A stretch of DNA of 64,000 bases, taken from NCBI GenBank assembly GCA_022376515.1, contig WTXI01000200.1, forward strand, positions 1 to 64,000. Reading direction: 5' to 3'. The DNA is from Lactifluus volemus. Its lineage: Eukaryota; Basidiomycota; Agaricomycetes; Russulales; Russulaceae. Positions 1 through 12,233 of this stretch are shown here, piece by piece. The first letter of the stretch is position 1; the number at the start of each line of letters is the position of its first letter. The notes beneath the pieces are model-generated. The model saw nothing but the letters and a program-made list of their open reading frames with translations, ran no database searches and had not been told where the DNA came from. The position numbers were made by a program, and so were the translations under genes.

Positions 1-523
1 AAGGGAGCCAAGGAAACCACGAGGCTAGGGCATGAGGGCTTGGCAACGGCTTTCGCCGCATAGGAAGGGGGGGAGGGCTTAGGGGAGGGGGCTTTAGGGG
101 GGCCTTTGGCAGGAGTCTTAGCAGCAGCGGGGGCCTTCGCGGGAGGGGGGGGAGAGGCAGGAGCATTGACCTTTTTCTGGAGGTCGGCCATCGCTATGGA
201 GAGCGACTGGAGGGTGTTCTGGATCGCAGAGAGGTCCAGAGGCAGGGAGACGGGGGGAGGGGGAGGAGGAGGAGGAGGAGGGGGTAAGAAGGAAGAAAAC
301 AACGGTTGCCCGAGCCAATCACTTAAGATGGCACCCGCGGCGGCCGGATCGTCAGCAAAGGCCGGGCCAAAAACGGCGGGGGAGCCGGCGAGGTAAGCAG
401 CCATTGCGGTAAGAGTGGAGGGGGGTCTGGATCGCGAAGGATGGCTTCACGAAGGGCAGGAGGGGGGGTGGGAGGGGCAGAGTCCACAGGAGGGGACAAG
501 AGACGCTTATGGCGAGGAGGCAT
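1..523 (-). mobile_element. Gag-like proline-rich ORF fragment, frameshifted and cut by the window edge
   Basis: On the minus strand a reading frame opens with MPPRHKRLLSPP at 523 and runs to about position 410. It then continues one frame over, as a region rich in alanine and proline with a polyproline stretch (about 258-285 on the plus strand) and a short heptad-like segment (LQSLSIAMADLQKK). The frame is still open at the window edge. Short N-terminal Pro/Ala blocks followed by a small coiled coil are common in gag-like ORFs of agaric retroelements, so a retroelement fragment is my reading. No zinc knuckle, reverse transcriptase or LTR is visible here. The one-base frame change argues for a dead copy. 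A low-complexity host protein is the alternative. Confidence 0.35.
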
Positions 524-604
524 GAGTGAGATGATGGTGGTAAGAGGAAAAGGAGTGTTGTGCACTGTAGATCTTGTTTCCCAAAGACTGAGGTTCGATG
601 ACAA

Positions 605-928
605 TTGCTTACTAGTACAGCTTACAGCTTCGCCTCCCGTCCGACTTCAAACAAATTCTAGAAGGGTGAATGTCCGACCGACTCCCTTGCCGACACCGTC
701 ACCAAAAGGTGCGATGGATATGTATTCGCAACAACTGAATAGATTAGATACCGCTACAAATCATTACAGATGTCATAATCCAGAAGTATAATAGCAAAAT
801 TATACCTGCGGACAATATATACTGCGGAAACTCGTACTGGTACAAGATACGTGCTACATGCCAGATGAAACAATACGACGCCAAGAAAAAGAAAGAAAAT
901 AGTCGAGTAGGCAGTATACGACCACGAT
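605..928. other. Intergenic, nothing recognised
   Basis: AT-leaning sequence between the gag-like fragment and the 3' end of DUF6532 copy A. No coding signal. Homology to the A-prime locus begins at about 945, so this stretch is outside the duplicated block. Confidence 0.4.
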
Positions 929-2492
929 TCACCCTCCTGATGGACCTGCAGGTGGCTGGGGATAGTACGAAGGAACGGTATCGTACCGATGTGCAGCATC
1001 TAGAGCCTCCCGGGAAAACCTTCCTGAACCATTTACGCGGCCCGGAGCAACACCTGCATGTTGACTTGCGGTGGAGGGCGCGTCAGCAACAGAGCTAATG
1101 GCATAAACATAGTACATGGGAAGCGAAACTTACCGTGCGTTCTCAAGGAGATCATGCTGTATCTGTTCCAATTGGCCTTGTGCGCTCACATGTCGCCCAA
1201 ATTCGGTGAGCGAGGCAATGTGGGAGTGGTACGTCGTTCTGTAGCGTCCTTCGTCCCAATCGGACATTCTACGTGTGCCCTCGCTCCACTCACCGATGCA
1301 GCACTCTATCTGGTAAACAGTGGGCACGCCGTCAGCATCTGAGGTACATATCGCGTGTGGTGTCAACCCTTACCGCCGTGAGGGCAAGAGCAATAGCTGG
1401 GATTGGCATAGGGGTGAAATGATCCTCAAAGACAATGCCAACTGCATCCTTGTTTTGAAACCAGATGATATTGATGGCCCTTTGAATCATTGAATGTCTG
1501 TACGGAAGATGACGCTCCCTATTATTAGGACTGCAGTCCTGTGGACGTGGGTTTCAATTTATTGCGCTCAGAATCGCAAGGTGATGAGACGAACGCGGTA
1601 AATAAAAGTCATGTCAGTCAACAATATATAGGCGCGGCTTGCATTGAAGCTGATGCTATGCGGAGCATGGCTCGTATCAAAGCCGTAGTAACTCTCTATG
1701 GAATGCATTATCTTCGTCTTGATGTCGGTGATGAGACTCATGCCGCTATTTTTAAACTAAAAATTGACGTGAAGCTGTGCAAAGTCCTAACCAAAAGGAG
1801 AAACTTGCCAGTTCAGCTTGAGGTAGTGGTAAAGGATTCGTGGCAACCCTTGCACATGCTTCACTCCACACGGCTCTTGCCCACTCAGCTCTCGTTTGAC
1901 GTGGCGGGAATGCATCGTTGCAGCTAAGATAGCATCGATACAAAGATTTCGCGATGCTCATCACGCGGTCAAGTACATTCTCTAATCGATGAAGAGTCAG
2001 GCTCGACTCGGAGTTCGAGTGTCTAGTGAAACGCCGTACTAACCAGATGGAAAATGTGCATAAGATGAACTTGAATGCCCAAACTGGGCATCATCTCTGC
2101 CTCTATCTGATGCGGTCTATTATTGAAGCAATGAGATATAGAATCTGGACAGATACATGTAGAAGACAACCTTGGCAAATCGGTATGTACTTTTGGCAGC
2201 CTTGCGAAATTCATGGGCCTGTTTGAATTTTGAAACGCCATGTCTCTCGTCTAACCCTTCCCTCATCTCCGTGGCGCTATCAAGAATTAGCGGCAATGTA
2301 TTTTAAGGAAGAGAAGTCTCACTGAGTTATTCGATCCGCGATAATTGCGCGGTCATCGGAGTGGATCACGGGCCCATATTGCTCAACTAAGAGACGAGTT
2401 TGTTCCAGCTTTTGGTCGCCTCTCTTCGTCTGGCCAGAAGGCGTATGCTTGGTTACAAAGTCGTATAACTTGCCATGTCCGGGGGCACTCAT
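929..2492 (-). CDS. DUF6532-domain protein, copy A (C-terminally short duplicate of A-prime)
   Basis: Seven exons can be built on the minus strand. Exon 1 is 2492-2323 (start MSAPGHGK), exon 2 is 2276-2171 (106 nt) and exon 7 is 1064-929. Later exons carry the DUF6532 signature: SLYRCYLSC, then SYYGFDTSHAP, then LPYRHSMIQRAINIIWFQ with MPIPAIALALTA, then IECCIGEWSEGTRRMSDW. The function of DUF6532 is unknown; the family is basidiomycete-rich. Exon 7 starts HAGVAPGRV as in A-prime, but a stop follows GPSGG, so the long C-terminal half of A-prime is missing. An extra base relative to A-prime upstream of MSAPGHGK breaks the longer N terminus, which fixes the later start. Divergent from K1. Confidence 0.7.
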
Positions 2493-4033
2493 GACGAGAG
2501 GGGTAACGAACGGGATCTAGCAAAAGGTTGCGGTACCTAGGTAATGGGGTTTTTCCGCGAAGCGAGAGTATTCAATTCTTCAATTTATCGGGCACAAGAA
2601 CTTGGACAAGTTACGCCCTTGACCACGAGTCTTCGATTTACTTTTATTTTGAGGCGAACATTTGGCAGAGGGAAGAGATATGCGCCGACCATAAACAGTA
2701 AACGTCGGAGTCGCACCAAAGAAGCGCCACGCGGCCAGCCCAGTGGGTCAGTGTGACGTAAAAGATGTGGCGGTCCGACATCCAGCGCCCGGCGGTCGCG
2801 CTGAATCCGGTATTTCAGGCAGAGCGCAGATGTGAATGCTGAGTGGTCGTTATCTCCCACTGATGGTCCTTTTACCTGGCATTTGTTTCGCTTCTTTTCT
2901 GGTATAAATGGCCATGTGACCACCTTTGCGCAGCAACATAGACTCGTAAATCAGAATTCCGGAACATAGCAGCATGGGAAGTGAAGCACTTGGACCAAGT
3001 TTTCGGCTTTGGCAGCCACAGGCAGCGGGAAGTCTATTGCGCACAGTTGAACTGAACTGTGAACGTGTGAACTCCGAGTACCGGGCCCAACTTAGCTGAA
3101 AAACCTTGTTACCTCACTCTTCGAGCTGAGATACAGGGGTAAAGTGTGAGAACTGGGAGGAACGAGGCCGCTATCAGTATGCAGGATACCGGTATTCTTA
3201 CCCTCGGCCTGACCAAGTACATCAGAACCTCGAGAGAGCCAAACACTAGTTCGCCTCATGTAAAAGGTTGTACTGGTGGTACTTCAGCGGACTACCAATT
3301 ACGGCCGTCCGCTTGCTATCATCGCGTGCAATAATGCCCCTCAGCGTATCGGGATTTATTGAAACGTAACTTCAAGGGCTGTAACTTGCCAGTGATGGTG
3401 TAGCCAGGGATGATAAACTTGGGTTTCTCACTGCACGTTCATCAGGTTTGGGTCAACTTATAAAGAGACCGGGAAACTTGATTGAATTCGGGCCCAGATA
3501 TTTTCTCCGATGAATTCCGACAAGTCCGAAAGTCCGTGTCTCCGACGATGAAAATCTTCGAGACATTCGAGTTGACAAGATTCGTATCGAGAGAGCTTTG
3601 GTCTGCGAAGAGACAATAAGACCGTCTCGTTACCACGTTGTGCACTAGTAGGCGAGTTGTACTTTACAATAATCTCGATAAAGTTTGTTGGTGAGCTGGC
3701 ACTGGCAGATCAAGCTATAACAGTTTCTTGTAATTGTTCATTTTCCCATCTGCAAATTCATAATTTGAAATAGACTATCATCCATGTTTAAAGCCGCCAT
3801 TTTATGCCCACTTTCTCTCACCCCAATCCGCATTTTTCCCGGCCTCGTGCGTGATTATCCTCCTAGTTCTCGACTTTCTCCTTTGTTAGGTATGATTTGT
3901 GTGATCCCCGCATTTTAACTGACATCCATTGTACCGATCAACCAGTTCGCCATCGAAGAACGAGGAACGAGAACGGCCCGATCCCAAGCAGCTCTTCAGC
4001 GCCCTCGCGCACACTCGTAGCTTCTTGAAGAGA
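2493..4033. promoter_or_regulatory. Shared divergent intergenic region between copy A and kinase K1
   Basis: About 1.5 kb between two genes transcribed away from each other. The first 150 bp or so are a diverged version of the sequence upstream of A-prime, with a small insertion. The rest shows no ORF I can support. A CT-rich tract precedes the K1 start at about 3800-3900. Promoter function is inferred from gene layout only. Confidence 0.4.
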
Positions 4034-5353
4034 ATGCCTGTCCCGAGCTCATTAAGATACCACCACAGCTATACAACACAAAGCAGCAGAGAAGCCGGAA
4101 CGCTCTTCCCGAGTGAAGTATGGTGGCGGAATTGCTACCACGATATCTGGCATCATGGGTACGAGCTTCGTCCAAGATACCACCCAAATTGGGTGCCGTC
4201 ATGGAGAAAAACAGGCCGAGATTTTTTTACTGTGGAGGATGGACAACCTTGCCTGGTAAGAGCCGTTCTTGTAATGCCGTCAGCGTTGACAAATTACTTT
4301 AGTTACGGGCTGGAATGGATGCTACAAGGCGACGTGACGGTAAACGTGTCATGTTCAAAAGGCTCTTCGCAGACGAAGGTCCAGACGAGCTTTTTATAAC
4401 TCGGATGTTTTCATTCCCGGAAGCTGCTCGGAATCCTCGTAACCATTGTGTACCATTGCTCGACATTATCGAAATACCCGACACAGGCGAGAGATTGATG
4501 GTTATGCCATTTTTACGTCCCTTTAATAACCCTCATTTTCAAACATATGGTGAGTTTATGGCCTTCTTCATTCAGATTTGTGAGGTAGGTTCTGTCTCTT
4601 GGTTTAATGCAGCTGAATGTCGACATTGAACGTTTTGCGGCTCAGGGTCTCCTCTTTATGCACGAACGAAACATTGCTCACAGGTGCGCATAGCCGTCTG
4701 AAGATGGAGTGTGTTTTCCGAGACCATTTCAGGGACTGCACGGCGAATAACCTCATGTACGACCCTGATGAGATGTATCCCCAGGGATACCACCCCGCGC
4801 AGATAGATAGAAGTGCGGATTTCAGAGGAAGAGCTAAAGGATATACTAGGACGCAAAGGCCTCCGCGGTATTACCTAATCGACTTTGGCTTGTCCCGATT
4901 CTATAACTCGCGAAATGTGCTTGATGAACCGCTTCGCGGCGGTGACAGGTCAGCACCCGAACATCGGGATGGAAGACGGTGCAATCCGTTCCATACCGAC
5001 ATTTATTACCTTGGCAACCTCGTTCGGCAGGAATTTATCTTGGTAAGATCGTCAGAGTCTAGCCCGCCCGCATTGCTAATGACATACATTATCAGAAATA
5101 CGAGGGCTTCGAGTTCATGGAGGACCTGGTCAACGAAATGACTCACCCCAATCCTGTAAGGCGTCCACTGATCGAGGATGTGATGGCAAAGCTTGCCCGA
5201 ATTCGTGAATCCCTAAGTGGGTTCAAGCTGCGGTCCACCATTACGTCGAGGCGGGACCCTGTCATAGTTGCCGCTTACCGTCGATCAAGACAGGCGTTTC
5301 ACACGATCCAGTATATTATCTCAAACAAGCCTGCCATCCCAGAACCCTGTTGA
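4034..5353 (+). CDS. Kinase-like protein K1 (HRDC-type, agaric-specific expansion)
   Basis: Five exons: 4034-4255, 4303-4584, 4646-4683 (38 nt), 4733-5042 (310 nt) and 5096-5353, giving 369 residues. The start at MPVPSSLRY was chosen by alignment with K5 and K6; an in-frame ATG at 3929 is an alternative. Visible in order: WWRNCYHDIWHHGYELRPRY, VEDGQ in place of a clear glycine-rich loop, the VMFK lysine, the catalytic HRDCTANN loop with its Asp and Asn, IDFGLSR (DFG), and RSAPEH (APE). The HRD triplet is split by a phase-2 intron between Arg and Asp. The C terminus is basic then hydrophobic (TITSRRDP, PAIPEP). All core catalytic residues are present, so an active Ser/Thr/Tyr-type kinase is plausible; the substrate is unknown. 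Confidence 0.83.
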
Positions 5354-7414
5354 TCACGCTCTTGTGACCGTCAGGGCTTGAAGGGCACCGCAGTAGCGGT
5401 GGAATTAAATGTATCTGGCTCAGGTCGCTTTGTTGCTTGTGTCATCATTGCGAATGAAGTGGGCACAGTCAATCAAGCCATGCAGGAGAACTAGAACGCT
5501 TTCCCGGAGAAAGCCTGACACTGGCATCCCCCTGCCCTGCGGTCGTTACTTTACCTCCACCAAAAACTTTTTTCTTGTTCTTTCACACGTTCACACGAAA
5601 GGTCTCGGCCCCATCGGCCACAATGGGGTTAGCCCTTGGGACTGATTGCTTCTTGGTTGTCTAAATAGATTCATATGGGGTTTATAGGGATGTAGGAGAC
5701 TCAAGTTCTTTCGCTTCAAAATAATGCCGCTAGTCACTACTAGTAGTCAATGGTTGTCACACGCCATTTGAGATGGTAGCTCTGTCAAGGCTGCCTTGTC
5801 ACTCTTTCTTGTAACTAGACATGCTACAAATGCACCATGATATGCATGCTGAAGGTGTGGTGTTCGAACCCAGGCTATACCGTAATACATCTACACTAAC
5901 GCTACGTCATGCTATGTGGTCCTGCTGATCCATTGACGTTCCAGGGTTTTGGTAAACCCATGACTACGAAGTTTGCTAACTGCAAGCGCAACTGTCAGAC
6001 CCGCTCCCAGGGCCAGGACCCAGGTCTTGTACATGCCTCGAAGTGGAATGGAAGGTTCAAGGGATCCATCAAAACCTTGTATGCCAGACATTTTGTTCGG
6101 ATGATACAAAACAAAACGCGTTGAATGGGTATTATGTGGTGCGGCGGTGCGCCGCCGGAAGGGAAGGGCCTACGCCATGCTTAGATCCATGCGTTCTCTG
6201 CGAGGCCATAATCAACAATCTAGGGTTCGGGCGTCTGCGGGCTTGGGTACTTTCTGGGCGCTTGATTTAGGCGTGATAAATGCTTTGGGTAGGAGAATTA
6301 CATAGCGTACTAGTAGTACCGTGGTGGTCCAGGGATATAAAGCGGAGGACGGCCAGTGACATCCTTCTCAGGCTCTTATCAAAACTTCGCCCAATGATGA
6401 ACCCGGATTCTGCCGGTGGACGTGCGGAAACAACGTGGGGTTATACGTACAAGTTTCCGAGCCATGATCAATGGGTTAATCGTCTTCAGGTTGTCAATCA
6501 CCCACTACTGGTAGTACTGCGGCATATTGCATGAGGCATCAAACCTAGAACTGCGGCTCATATTGCCGCTTGCCAGTGCAGGGCCTCTGCGGCCGCAAGA
6601 CTTCGGTGCCGGATGCGGCTGGGATAGTACTCCCGGGCCTGGGCCAACATGGTAAGCGCCTCAAGTTGACCTTTATTTCCACAAACGTTAGGGCGTAAAG
6701 TGGCGAGATGCTCGAAGAAATGCACAATAGGGAATGTGTTTCGATACCGCTCTCAGGCTGTGTATATCATGATCATCATCCCCATAAAGGGGTTTCCACT
6801 GAAGGCAAGATCAAGTCAAAAGCCTCTTTCCGAGTCTGAGGTGAACAACGCCACTACTAGCAGGACTCGAAGCTATGATCCGAAATCAGCCCGCTGAAAC
6901 CATTTCCCACATTGGCATGTCTACACACGGTCAACGACGAGCGTGCAGCTCTAGTCTAACCGTCTAGAGTACAAGAATTACAGCGCCCCTCAATTGGAGC
7001 TGTCATGTTGGGCATAGATAGCAGACGCTTGCCAGTGACATGTTGAAAAACTTATTATAATTGGTACGGTTGGTTGTGGCCACAACGAAGTTAGTTCTTG
7101 AATTTGAAAGCTGAGGGCTGAACGTTGAACCTCATGAATTGGCTATCATCGATTCGACGATTTTACGACCTGAACCAGTCTCGGTCAACATGAGTTGAAA
7201 TTAAGCCTGATCTGATTGACAGGAAACTTGCTGTGCATCCTTTAAACTTTTTAAAGTTCCGACGAATAATACCCCACTTGGCATCTGAAAGGCTCATCAA
7301 AGGCGACCACTGCAACGAATAGAGGATTTAGCGCGCAGCGCCTTTATTCATATGGATGGAGACACTAAGGAGACTCCCTAAATATCTCCCGCTCCACTAA
7401 TGATACAGATGCGA
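5354..7414. other. Intergenic between K1 and DUF6532 copy B
   Basis: Two kilobases between convergent genes. Several short open frames occur but none has splice partners or family motifs. Near-palindromic actagt-containing strings recur (about 5735-5750, 6307-6318), as elsewhere in the window. A tRNA-like gttcgaaccc at about 5863 has no cloverleaf around it. Confidence 0.4.
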
Positions 7415-8881
7415 TCATACATGCAGAGAGACTACTTCCGATACATGGTGCTGGAGACAATATGATGTAAACAGAAAAAAAAAGGCTCCGGGCATGTCAG
7501 GCGCCATTCCCTCTTGGCGCGCGAACATCATCGTAAGAGGGGGGGATGATGAATTACCCTCGGTGCGTAAGCCAGCGAGGGTTCTCGGTGGGAGCCTGCT
7601 TGCATTTGTGACAGGGTGTGGTGGAACGCCGGCATGTTCACTGGTGGTACATAAAAAGTCAGTTAGCGATATCGGTACAGAAATGTATCTTACCGTGCGT
7701 TCTTTATCAGTTCACGCTGTATTTCCAACGGATCCTTGTTTTGTGTGCTGCAATTGGCTTTGAAATCAGAGAATGAAGAAATATGCGAGTTATAGACGGT
7801 TCGGAATTTCTCAGTGTCCCAAGTAGAATCTCGTCGCGTTCCATCAGACCATTCATCGATGCAGCATTCTATCTACAGATCAAATTTCTCATCTTTAGTA
7901 CTCATCTGCTATAGAATCAATGAGGGTGATCATTACCACTGTGAGTGTAAGAGCAATGGCTCGTTCGGGCATCGGAGTGAAATGCTCATGATTCTTGGCA
8001 CCCACGTCATTCTTGTCGCGGAACCATGAGATATTAATTGCCCTCTGAATGATGGGGTGACGGTATGGTCCATTTTCACGACGAGTTCCGTCATCTCGGG
8101 TCTCCTATAGAGGTAGCAGCGTCAGCGTTTGGCCAGCAGCATGAGCGACTGCGACTGAGACAAACATAAACAAAGTTCATATCTGTCAGGAATTTCTGAG
8201 CTCGTTTGGCGTTAGAGCTTATGCTATCTGCTGCTTGGCTCGTTTTGAAGCCATACATATTTTCTACAAGAGGCGCAATCCTGTGTCTCATACTAGCACT
8301 TATTTCCCGCGCACATTCGCCCGGGTCTGCAATCTGGGCATGTTTACGTAAGGCTCGGCGCGGGACAAATGAACGAAGGAACGCACATCTTCAGGATCAA
8401 CAACATCACCATTGATAGGTGAATCCGTCCTCCCCCTTCCAAGCTTGTTTTCCATAGCTCTGCCAGAGACTGTCTGCAGAGTTGTGAGATCGCGTTTAAT
8501 GTCATGTGTGAGAATAACCTTAACAAAGTGTAGCGCTTCCTTCGCAGATTTGTTAAACTCCTTAGCCTGAACGAATCTCCTGGGACCCTTCCTCAACTCT
8601 AGGCCTTCCTTGGTATCCATCGCACTGACTTGCATTGAGCGTGATAAAATCTACGCAAGTAAGACTTACCGCGTAATTCTGGCCCTCGCGGTATCCATGT
8701 CGCGAGTACTGATCACGTACTCGTGTTCTCTGGCTAATCTGAGAGCTTCATCGAGCCGTCGATTACCCCGCTTCTCCAAGCCGGATGGCAAGCGGTCCTT
8801 TATGAATTCTAGCAGTTTCCACGTCAGGACACCCGACGCGTCGAGTGTGGGGTCGGTAGAAGCGGATTCTGAGTTTGACAT
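7415..8881 (-). CDS. DUF6532-domain protein, copy B (middle exon degraded)
   Basis: Exon 1 is 8881-8670 (start MSNSESAS) and exon 2 is 8624-8519, again 106 nt, beginning AMDTKEGLELRKG. Then comes MRHRIAPLVENMYGFKTSQ, then GPYRHPIIQRAINISWF with MPERAIALTLT, then IECCIDEWSDGTRRDSTW. A terminal exon begins EHAGVPPHPVTNASR and ends at 7415. The exon that reads YRC.LSC in the other copies is not recognisable between about 8518 and 8330, and the frames there do not join cleanly. B may therefore be a pseudogene or use a different exon. Its divergent partner should be K2, but the cullin-bearing element now lies between them. Confidence 0.6.
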
Positions 8882-9352
8882 AGGGTTTGAACGATTTGAA
8901 GTAGGGTGCTGCGACTTTGGGCTTGGGGGGGTGAAAGATGGCTCGGTAGCGGATTTGGTGGGTATGATGATTAAAAATAGGCCTCGAGGCCCGATTTCCC
9001 TGAATGGTCCTTCCGGAAATCAGGAGCCCAATGAAGGGCCAAACGATATAAGAACTCTGAAAGGCACTGGGAAGAAGTGGCACCAGGAAATGAGGTCCGA
9101 TCTGCGCCCGTATCATGATGACCGAGTTGTGGGCGCAGTGATGAGCTGATGAGCTGAGTAAACGTGCAGGTGGGGTCTTCGTAATAAGAGGAAACGCTCT
9201 GCAATATCGGTTCACGAGCGGAAAGTCGAATTCGTCGACATCGCTCTCCTATCAGTGGCTACTTCCTAGTGGGGTTATATGGGCGCTTGTTTCTGTTCAC
9301 GCGGGTGCCGCGCGGGGTCCGCGTGTCCGATTACCAGTACCCGCAGAAGGGA
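8882..9352. other. 5' flank of copy B
   Basis: Sequence upstream of copy B up to the cullin-bearing element. No ORF supported. Likely contains the copy B promoter. Confidence 0.35.
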
Positions 9353-10647
9353 TATCTGGGGTTGCCGCGGTCCGGTGCGGTCCAGTCCGGTGTGTCAACT
9401 CGGACGCAACTCAAAAAATCGAGTTCACACCGGTGCACACCGGTGTAACTCGATTACAGACACAAGGATTTCACACGGGCCAGTCAACAGCTTTGTTATA
9501 GTAGTAAATTACAATTTGAAGTCCTATTCCCATTTTTTGTCCATGCTGTTAAGCAAATCCCGTGATTCCTCATGTCAGCCTGAAGAGAACGGCCAAAAAC
9601 TACCATTGTGGTGAGCTTCTGCTCTATCGCACGCTCAGGCCCAAGGCGTGCATGGTACTCCGCCATTGCATCGCGTGACAAGGCAAGGTCTCGAAACATA
9701 TGGTCGCCCATACCAAATTCAGGGCCATAGTCTGTGTCACAGGAAGTGTAGGGCGGCATCGAGCTGTTCGTTGAATACCTCATCGCTGGAAGAGCCCTGA
9801 CCCTTGCGCAAAAGCTTGTCAATATGGTGAGCAATCATCTCCGTGGGCTTGTTGTGGCGCTTTTGAAACCCATTAGAAAATGCGTTGTGCAGCGCATATC
9901 GAAGGTCTTGGGTTAGGGACGAGGATGAGGCGGGAAAGGAGAGGACGAGCGAGGCATTTGACTTGAAAGTGAGTAGTCGCTTTACCGTCTCATCTTTACT
10001 AACGTCGCATACAATATCAGCGACTTTGGCCTATGAGAAACATGTGAGCTGCGGTGGATGCGTGACCTACAGTAACAAATGATTTGAATGCGTTAACAAG
10101 CTTGGGGAGTCCGGCAATCAAACAGAGCGTTCAGCGTCCTGAGCTTCTCGACGTCGTTTCCTTCCATAAGTGGCCCAATCACTGAGAGGGGGGTGCATTT
10201 ATGAAAAGCTCAAGTAGAGAAAAAAAAATACTCACCACCATTTGCTAACCAGTCCAAATGGCCAAGTAAAAGTGATCTCTCCGTTGTCGCCTGCACAGGA
10301 TCCCAACTTGTGTCAGGTAAAGTTGCGCGAGCCCGAGAAATTTCCTTTGCCGTCTTGGCGGCACAATAGTCGAGGAACTTAAGCGGGTCATCCGATGGAC
10401 GTGACCTCCTTTCAGCCTGGCTAGTGTAGTGTTCGCTGAGTACTGTAGCTTCACATAACGGAGACTCAAAACGAGCATCACGTGCGACTTGTTTGTGCGG
10501 TGGGAAAGTATTACTAATCAATGTTCCACACACCGCGGGTTGGACCGGTGTGAACTCGATTTTTCGGTCCGGTCCGAGTTGGAGAAAATACGGGTGGTGT
10601 GCGAGTTGGACCGGTGTGACACCGGACTGGCGGCAACACTATCTGGG
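9353..10647. mobile_element. hAT-like non-autonomous element carrying a cullin fragment
   Basis: The left end at 9361 reads gttgccgcggtccggtg and the right end at about 10621-10639 reads accggactggcggcaacac, an imperfect inverted repeat. Inside these ends, aatcgagttcacaccggt at 9418 is mirrored exactly by accggtgtgaactcgatt near 10546, and the word accggtgt recurs in both subterminal zones. The flanking sequence tatctggg occurs at 9353-9360 and again at 10640-10647, an apparent 8-bp target duplication as hAT elements make. No transposase is inside; the cargo is a broken cullin gene segment. Boundaries may shift by a few bases because the two ends differ slightly. Confidence 0.68.
9500..10533 (-). 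pseudogene. Cullin (cullin-4-like) gene fragment, broken, introns retained
   Basis: Minus-strand pieces follow cullin order. TTERSLLLGHLDWLANG lies at about 10290-10230, then GPLMEGNDVEKLRTLNALFD, LVNAFKSFVT, SKDETVKRLLTFKS and KPTEMIAHHIDKLLRKGQ (about 9860-9800), then GPEFGMGDHMFRDLALSRD (about 9720-9670) and KLTTMV. Between the last two blocks the stretch that normally holds the cullin-repeat end (the FRAFY...LLL region) is deleted and a stop occurs. GT-AG intron signals remain between blocks, so this was copied from genomic DNA and not from mRNA. Neither the N terminus nor the Nedd8/RING-binding C-terminal region is present. It cannot make a working cullin scaffold. It lies wholly inside the inverted-repeat element. 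Confidence 0.75.
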
Positions 10648-12233
10648 ATGGTTGGACGGAGGGCAGCCCCACCACTTTAGGGCAATACAACAGTCGCTGT
10701 CTGCCGCGTCGGAGTCTGAATCAGATGCTTACGTCGCTCATCTTGGCATCGGCACAAGGTGACAACTGGTGTGGTGAAGGTCATTATCACAAATGCCCTG
10801 GAGGGATGGGCTAGGGCAATAGCACTACGGTGACATGGGCTGCGCTAAATCTTGTACGGTCACTACCTCCCCCGGAGCAGCCTAAGGAGGTCAGGCCGCC
10901 AGGGGAAGGATCGGGGTCATGTTGAGGTGCAGCACTGTCTCGAGCACAGAAAATTAAAAGAAAATGCGACAAGTATAAAGACTCCTTACTAGTGCTTTCA
11001 ATAGCTACTTGGAAAATGATGATCGTATTGTGGCCACAGTAACTCGACGGCCCAACTTGAAATTATGCCTACATCCTTGGATACCGTTGCCCTATCCACT
11101 CCTGACAGGCCTGACCACCTAAGATTGCCCCCTGTGATTTCCTTTGGAGTATAGCAATGTGAACTGATGAAATAATTGCAAAAAGAAAACGGACAACCAG
11201 ACTCCGCCTTTCTGAACTAGTAATTACTGTAAGCTTGATTACTTTTTGTGCTAGTATTCTGTGCCAGTGTGCCTAGCGTACACTCAGAGCACATGGTAAC
11301 ATTTGTGGCCTTGGATTGGCGAAAGTGGGTTTGAACGTTTGAACAGTTGCGCGGAATTTTGGTGCGGGTTAATACAAAAAGGGCTTAGTCTCAGGGGAAG
11401 GGGTAAACGTTCACCGAACATGGGCAACGGCATGGGGTGCCAATTCCTCCTCCTCGCCTTCACCCTCCCACACAGTGTGTGCATGGTCTTTACTGAGGGG
11501 TAGAATGAACGCCGGGCTGCCCTTTCTGGGCATCTGCATCAGTTCTACACAGGCACGGTACCGTGACCGTTATCCTGGCCACTCCTTCCTTGGTGATGAT
11601 CTCCCCGCCGGTGGCAGCACTGGTATGACCGTGCAGTCGCTCTGATCATAGTGACTCGCATTCTCCAGATCGAAACGTGACCTTATCAACTACCAAATGT
11701 GAAGGAGCTGTGCAATGAGTAGCCTTAACACAGACAGTCAGGACTCGGGTGGTGCCATGATCATCATGCGGGCATGGAATGGTTCTACCAGTGGGTCAAC
11801 CAATCTCACGTCGTCCGTTGAAACTACCAGTAGCTCCTTTCTCTCCTATTCCACGTTGGATTGGTGAGCCTCGGCTAAGTTGAGCTTGTGAACTTGAAGA
11901 CATACAAATTTTCATCCACGTGTGTACATCACATACCGTCACCGATACCATACAGTACTGCCTCGCACGTTCTTCTGCTTCGCCTGTTCCCTACGTGGGT
12001 GGTAACGCACAAAGAGTCGTGGATGTAGCATGGATAGCAGGTTAGAAATGCCTACAGTCAGCATTGAACCAGCCCCTTAAAAATGAGGAAGTTTTAGCCT
12101 TATATGGCCTGTCGGTCGGCTTAACCGGGAACTCTACGTCCTTCATAAGAAACCCGTATGCGATAATATCCACCCATCATGGTACAAAGCATTATAGTCT
12201 ATCGACACTCATCATTGCCATTTCCTGCACTGC
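10648..12233. other. Intergenic upstream of kinase K2
   Basis: Probably the remainder of the original divergent B/K2 spacer. Short ORFs only, none with family motifs or paralog support. Confidence 0.4.

Noticed and set aside
118..396. Plus-strand glycine-rich ORF and minus-strand serine/proline ORF
   Set aside because: Out-of-frame readings of the (gga)n tract in the gag-like fragment.
5840..5890. gttcgaaccc resembling a tRNA T-loop (B box)
   Set aside because: No A box at the right spacing and no acceptor-stem pairing could be built around it.
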